Of a stretch of DNA of 64,000 nucleotides, positions 59,955-64,000 are shown piece by piece. The stretch comes from Archilochus colubris (lineage: Eukaryota > Chordata > Aves > Apodiformes > Trochilidae). How positions within the stretch are numbered: position 1 is the stretch's first letter; every line of letters begins with the position of its first letter. The notes beneath the pieces were generated by a model. That model worked only from the letters and a program-made list of their open reading frames with translations. It searched no databases and was not told the DNA's origin. The position numbers and the translations under genes were made by a program. Location of the stretch: assembly GCA_023079485.1 (NCBI GenBank), contig CM041090.1, forward strand, positions 11,406,519 to 11,470,518, written 5' to 3'.

Positions 59955-62900
59955 CTAGGAAGCAGAAAGATGAATGAAAAAAACCCCCAAAAACCAGAAA
60001 AACATAGCAGAGAGCAAAGCAGAGCTGGAACACAGACAGTGAAGCAGACAAAAAGCCATTGGATCTGACTGTCACAATGGCAGAACCCATCCTAAGTTTC
60101 CCTTCAATTCTTCACCACCCTCAGATGAATCCTCCTTAATGAAAAATCTCTCATTCCAAACTCCAGGAGCCTTCAAATCACAGAAGGGGAATGAGGATGA
60201 GCTGGCTTTTCTAGTTCACCAGCACCAGGGAGTAAGAGCAACACTAGAAGGAATACCACTGTTGAGTCCAAGTCTCACAGTGATAGCAGGGAAGGAGATT
60301 ACAGGGAAACAACAACAATGAACAGAGGCTAAAGGGACCACACTGAGATTAAAGAGGTGGAATAACTCACTGACAAATAAGGAGCATTAGAATATCTGAT
60401 CTAACCATAAGAGTGGAGGGTGTGGAGAAACATACTTGGGTATATCTAGGAGCAGCAGAATTAAGAGAAAAATGGAAATGATTTAGATTCCCAGATAAAT
60501 AACACTGGTTTACCTGTAAGTAGATAGGGCTAAAATGGCAGCAAAGTTTGGCAGATCTACTGGACAGCAACTTCGAAAAACAAAGCCAGGGAAAACTCTC
60601 CTCTGCATGAACCTTGTTGTGATCCCTGCTAGATGAACTAAGAGATCTACCAAATAGTCCTACAGAAATTATCTTATCCAAATGTCATGTACTGAATATT
60701 GAGCAGCCAAAACAAAGACCAAAGGATCTGTCATAGAAAATTGCCTATACTTTCCTGATAGACAGTAGAGCTGGTTTAGGAACATAAAAGCAGGGGAAAA
60801 AAACCAAGAAAGAGCAATTAGTAAGGGACAGTGCTTTAGCTGCACAACAGAGCTTGAGTGAGGGAGGTGGGAGCAAACATACAGAGCAGTGATACCTGAC
60901 GTGAGGATGTGAACGGAAAGCAGAAGAGGGAAAACGAGAAGCTATCTGAGTGATAAGAAAGCTTCTGAGGAGAAAACAAAAGAGAATCTAAGTGCTGCAA
61001 GGTATCATATTAAACCTTTCCATCCAGTGCACACAGAGCAGACCTCTGCAGGGCCTTTCAAATGCTCCATTTGATAAGGGCTCCTGTTCTCTCCCTATCC
61101 CACCCCTTCCAGGAAGTGCAGAGCCAGGAGCTATGCAGGTTCCTGATCCCAAACCCCTTCTAGCTGCCTGGTTTCCTTGGAAACTGTCCAAAGCAACCTT
61201 GGTGCAACAGTCACTAACCAGGAGCATGTCCAAAGAGGACAATTCCCTTTGACTCCTGCTCTTTGAGGGCCAGCACCCGATGCAAACGAAATACAAGACA
61301 CTGTGGGAGAGGGAAAGAGGCAGAGCACTACAGACAGGTCTAATTCACTCCAGCTCACGGGGGAAGAAGTGCTGCCAGTTCATCTCCATAGGAGTCTGAA
61401 TGGAACCTGTCCTCCTATATCCTAGAAATAAATGCTGACAAGTTGTAAGATTTTCACATAAGACCTGTGATGCTTAACAACAGCTTGAGCTGGGCTCCCA
61501 TCTGCTTCATAGCAGCTCTTACCTCTTTCTTATAGCACAACTGGTTGTACATGGCTGGTTTGGGAACTGCTTCTATCTTCACCTCCTGGGTAGATGTCCG
61601 GTACGAGGGGTTAATGTAGGTGAGGTTGCCCAAGGCAGGGTCTGTGAACTTGGATTTACTATGCCTAAAGAGAGAGAACTGTCAGAAAAGACACAAGGCC
61701 CTACTGCCAGGATAAAAAGTTCCTGAGTGCTCAGTGAGCAGAAAACTCCAGCAATCTTCACTGACCCTCAAGAGAGAGAATGCTGCCTTCACCTGGCTGT
61801 TCAACTACCAATACAAGGCACTGCCACCATAAAAGTTATACTGGCAGGAACTGGTGAAGTTTGCTGGCAGAAAGCACATGAGCTCACACAGGTACTGAGA
61901 CATGAACTATCTCAGATTTCTGTCCATAATTCATAAACCCTGCAGAAAATGTTGTCAATAAGGCTTCCAATAGTAGACTTGCATGCTCAACACTCCAAAA
62001 GCACAGAACTCAAACTTTGCAAATAGTCATCAAACAGTGCTTTTAATGGAGAACAAAGGGATTGTTAAGTGACAGTAAAGAAAGATTAAGTGCTTTCAGG
62101 AGCTTTCTTCTCCTACAAACCTAGATTTTCACTACTGACCAGGAGAGGGGAAAAAAAAATCACTTACCTATATATAATTAAAGCAGCAGTAAGCAGCAAA
62201 ATAAACAAGACGCTAAGAAGACCTCCAATAATGTAGCTGACATGCAGTCCTTCTCCTGAAAGTGAACAGCAAAGGTAATTAATGCACTCTACTTCCACTG
62301 GATAATACTGACCTTGGTGTAATACCCAATACACAGGTTTCACACCTCACAGAAGTTTGTGAAGTGTCAGCACACCAAGGTTTATCACAGGGTTTTGTTT
62401 GGCTTCAAATTAAACCCAACATATGATGACCACTCCTCCCACCCAGGCCCCAGCAAACCAAGGAGCATCAAGATATTTGTAATTGGGTTGGATAAGGGTG
62501 AGTCAGACCCCCTTGCTGAGAGCTTGCAGTGGGGAACAATTACCCTACTCAACCATCCTCAACTAAACACAAAGGGAATGGTGAAGAAGAGTATCATTAA
62601 TGGGAAGAGCCCAAAGGATGAGACATGGGATGAAAGAAAACAGAGCTATTTTTCAAACTAATGTGTCACTTGGACAAGTCCCCATGTGGGCTAATGAATG
62701 GCTATGACTAAGGTTCATCCTTATGACACACTTTGCTCTGCTCAGAGGGCATTTGAGTAATTCAGGTTTGAGTTTCAGAAACTGGTGTTTCAAACACTAT
62801 GGACTGGAATTCCCTGGGTGTAGCGGGATGAGCCTTTCTTGCTCCTGAGGCTCGATGAGCTGCTGGTCTCTCCATTGCCTTGCACCCATTGCCTTGCACA

Positions 62901-64000
62901 AGAGTGAGCTGCTCTCTGTGGGTGTGAGTCCCACCTCTATTGGCCCCCTGGTAATAGGGGGCCTGCCCTAACCAGGCACAGGTGGACTCACACCCACTCT
63001 TTGGCAACTCGAGGCACCTGGTTTATCTTGTTTCTCTACACCTGGGCACATCTGGAGGAACAACTCATGTGGAGAAGAGTTAAAGAAAAGGAACTCACCC
63101 ATGGTTGCCAACACTGCCTCATTGGAATGGGCACACAGACCTCGCCTGGCATCTTTGTCAGAGCAGCTGAATGACAGAAGGACAGTTAATTACTCAAAGT
63201 AGTATCAGCAGTATCAAAGGTAACAGACAGGGTGGAACGAGCTACCACTGATATCCCTTCCATTTCCCAGTTCAACAGTAGCCTTCTTTTCTCTTCACAA
63301 ATCACAGACTGTCAGGGTTTGGAAGGGACCTCTGAAGATCAACCCAACCAATTCAACCCAACACAACCTCTTCTTCAGTGTCTTTCTGTCTCTAGAGGAG
63401 AGGACTATATACATATATATAAACCTTTGTGTGGGGACACATCAAATATAGGTCTGCTATATATTTGTACCTGAGTCATTCCAGATTCACCTCTCAGGTA
63501 CACACATATGCCTATCTATCAGTACACAGCATTGATGCTGAATCAAAAATCAGAACAACCCACAGTCAGCACAAAGATCTTTGTCTAATACATCATATTC
63601 AACAAAGTGCAAGTTCTGCCTTGTAAATAACCCAGCTATATTTATTACAGAACATAGTTTTTTCCTGGGCAGTAGGAATAGCAGGCTGTAAGGAATTAGC
63701 AGAATTAGCAGAAAAAAAGTCTCTTAACTACCTGCATTGTAATTTAAATGTTAGAGCTGCAAAGGTTCTGATCTGCCCCAAACTAGCTATCCCTTTGAGG
63801 CCAGGGCAGAACCACTTCCTCAGATGTCCAAGTTATGTCTGAGATGCCTCAGTGAATTAAAGCAACAGCCTCTTGGCCAGGGAAGGGTACATTTGGATGA
63901 TGTCAACCAGAGGGGGCTTGCATGCTGCACCGTGCGCAACCTTGTGATTTTCACACCCCAATTCCAAGAGAACAAGAACACTTACTTTCCTTCCACTGCT
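59619..64000 (-). CDS. LRP4: LDL receptor-related protein 4, C-terminal part (5' end outside window)
   Basis: Single-pass receptor for agrin that activates MuSK at the neuromuscular junction, and a sclerostin/Wnt modulator in bone. Exons seen, high to low: 64000-63986 (partial), 63166-63099, 62255-62168 (transmembrane), 61664-61523 (NPSY endocytosis motif), 59954-59619 (tail). Phases agree throughout. The signature is [20 protein letters not shown], then [10 protein letters not shown] and [15 protein letters not shown]. The last exon has an in-frame TGA at 59843-59841, followed by 73 conserved codons ending TESEV and TAA. The stretch after the TGA is clearly the family's normal C-terminus, so the TGA is either a real truncation, an allele, a readthrough site or a base error. 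Confidence 0.95.
59841..59843 (-). other. LRP4: In-frame TGA codon within the conserved LRP4 tail
   Basis: Context TCC TGA GGA. It does not match the strong CTAG readthrough context. It would remove the last 74 residues of the tail, including the PDZ-binding end, and keep the NPSY motif. Confidence 0.9.
61523..61664 (-). CDS. LRP4: LRP4 cytoplasmic exon with NPxY motif
   Basis: Acceptor TCTCTCTTTAG, donor GTAAGAG. Codes [20 protein letters not shown], then [20 protein letters not shown] and QLCYKKE. NPSY is the clathrin-adaptor endocytosis signal. The basic HSKSK directly after the membrane is a stop-transfer sequence. Confidence 0.96.
62168..62255 (-). CDS. LRP4: LRP4 transmembrane exon
   Basis: Acceptor TTCACTTTCAG, donor GTAAGTG. 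Codes [15 protein letters not shown], then [14 protein letters not shown] and a split Arg. This gives one hydrophobic span of about 22 residues, matching the LRP4 family. Confidence 0.93.
63099..63166 (-). CDS. LRP4: LRP4 juxtamembrane ectodomain exon
   Basis: 68 nt between acceptor TCATTCAG and donor GTGAGT-type site. Codes [20 protein letters not shown] and TM, ending in a G that completes the first codon of the transmembrane exon. A short low-conservation stalk is expected just outside the membrane. Confidence 0.8.
63297..63372 (-). mobile_element. Short CR1 LINE 3' end in an LRP4 intron
   Basis: AATCACAGACTGTCAGGG then TTTGGAAGGGACCTCTGAAG: the reverse complement of the last tens of bases of a CR1. 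Heavily truncated. The adjoining 63405-63425 is a small TATATA/CATATA simple repeat. Confidence 0.75.
63986..64000 (-). CDS. LRP4: LRP4 exon, 3' edge only
   Basis: The donor GTAAG at 63985-63981 follows codons AVEGN, with the last codon split AA|C in phase with the next exon. Only 15 nt are in the window, so this rests on splice site and frame alone. Confidence 0.6.

Larger units (their letters stand above)
59955..63098 (-). other. LRP4: LRP4 introns around the transmembrane exons
   Basis: Introns 59955-61522, 61665-62167 and 62256-63098. Unique sequence. I found no snoRNA boxes, exons or large repeats. Confidence 0.7.

Overview
This is nuclear DNA from a bird, read from the sequence alone. 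Three vertebrate genes sit in the F2 - CKAP5 - LRP4 order known from the human 11p11.2 region. The interspersed repeats are nearly all CR1 LINE fragments of avian type, recognisable by their (ATTCTATG)-like 3' ends. Several CR1 copies are almost identical to each other, so CR1 was active recently in this lineage. I cannot name the species.

Layout. (1) 1-4.2 kb, + strand: the last five exons of F2 (prothrombin), coding the thrombin heavy chain from just before the catalytic His through Asp and Ser to the stop and poly(A) signal. (2) 4.2-7.1 kb: intergenic, between two genes that converge tail to tail. (3) 7.1-51.4 kb, - strand: the whole of CKAP5 (XMAP215/ch-TOG). I placed 44 coding exons. Their lengths sum to 6222 nt in one open frame (2073 codons plus stop) and every splice phase agrees. 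A non-coding first exon is proposed in a CpG island at 51.1-51.7 kb. One CKAP5 intron holds a C/D-box snoRNA matching SNORD67 (guide for U6 C60). Another holds 24 copies of a 12-bp minisatellite. (4) 51.7-59.6 kb: intergenic DNA and presumed LRP4 3' UTR, with a second CpG island at 54.7-55.7 kb that has a strong minus-strand splice donor, CCAAT boxes and a CHR-like element. (5) 59.6-64 kb, - strand: the 3' end of LRP4, covering the membrane-proximal ectodomain, transmembrane segment and cytoplasmic tail.

Points that stand out: an in-frame TGA in the last LRP4 exon where the family has Arg, followed by 73 well-conserved codons up to the usual PDZ-ligand C-terminus; an extra in-frame 37-codon CKAP5 exon with a seven-residue repeat in the Ser/Lys-rich linker before TOG5; the SNORD67 homologue; two CR1 copies about 99% identical and in direct orientation flanking CKAP5 coding exon 5; and two candidate CpG-island promoters upstream of CKAP5.

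The three genes are unrelated in function (blood clotting; microtubule polymerisation; agrin/Wnt co-receptor), so their linkage is ancestral synteny, not a pathway. I found no new multi-gene system. The observations are local variations on known genes, repeats and one snoRNA.
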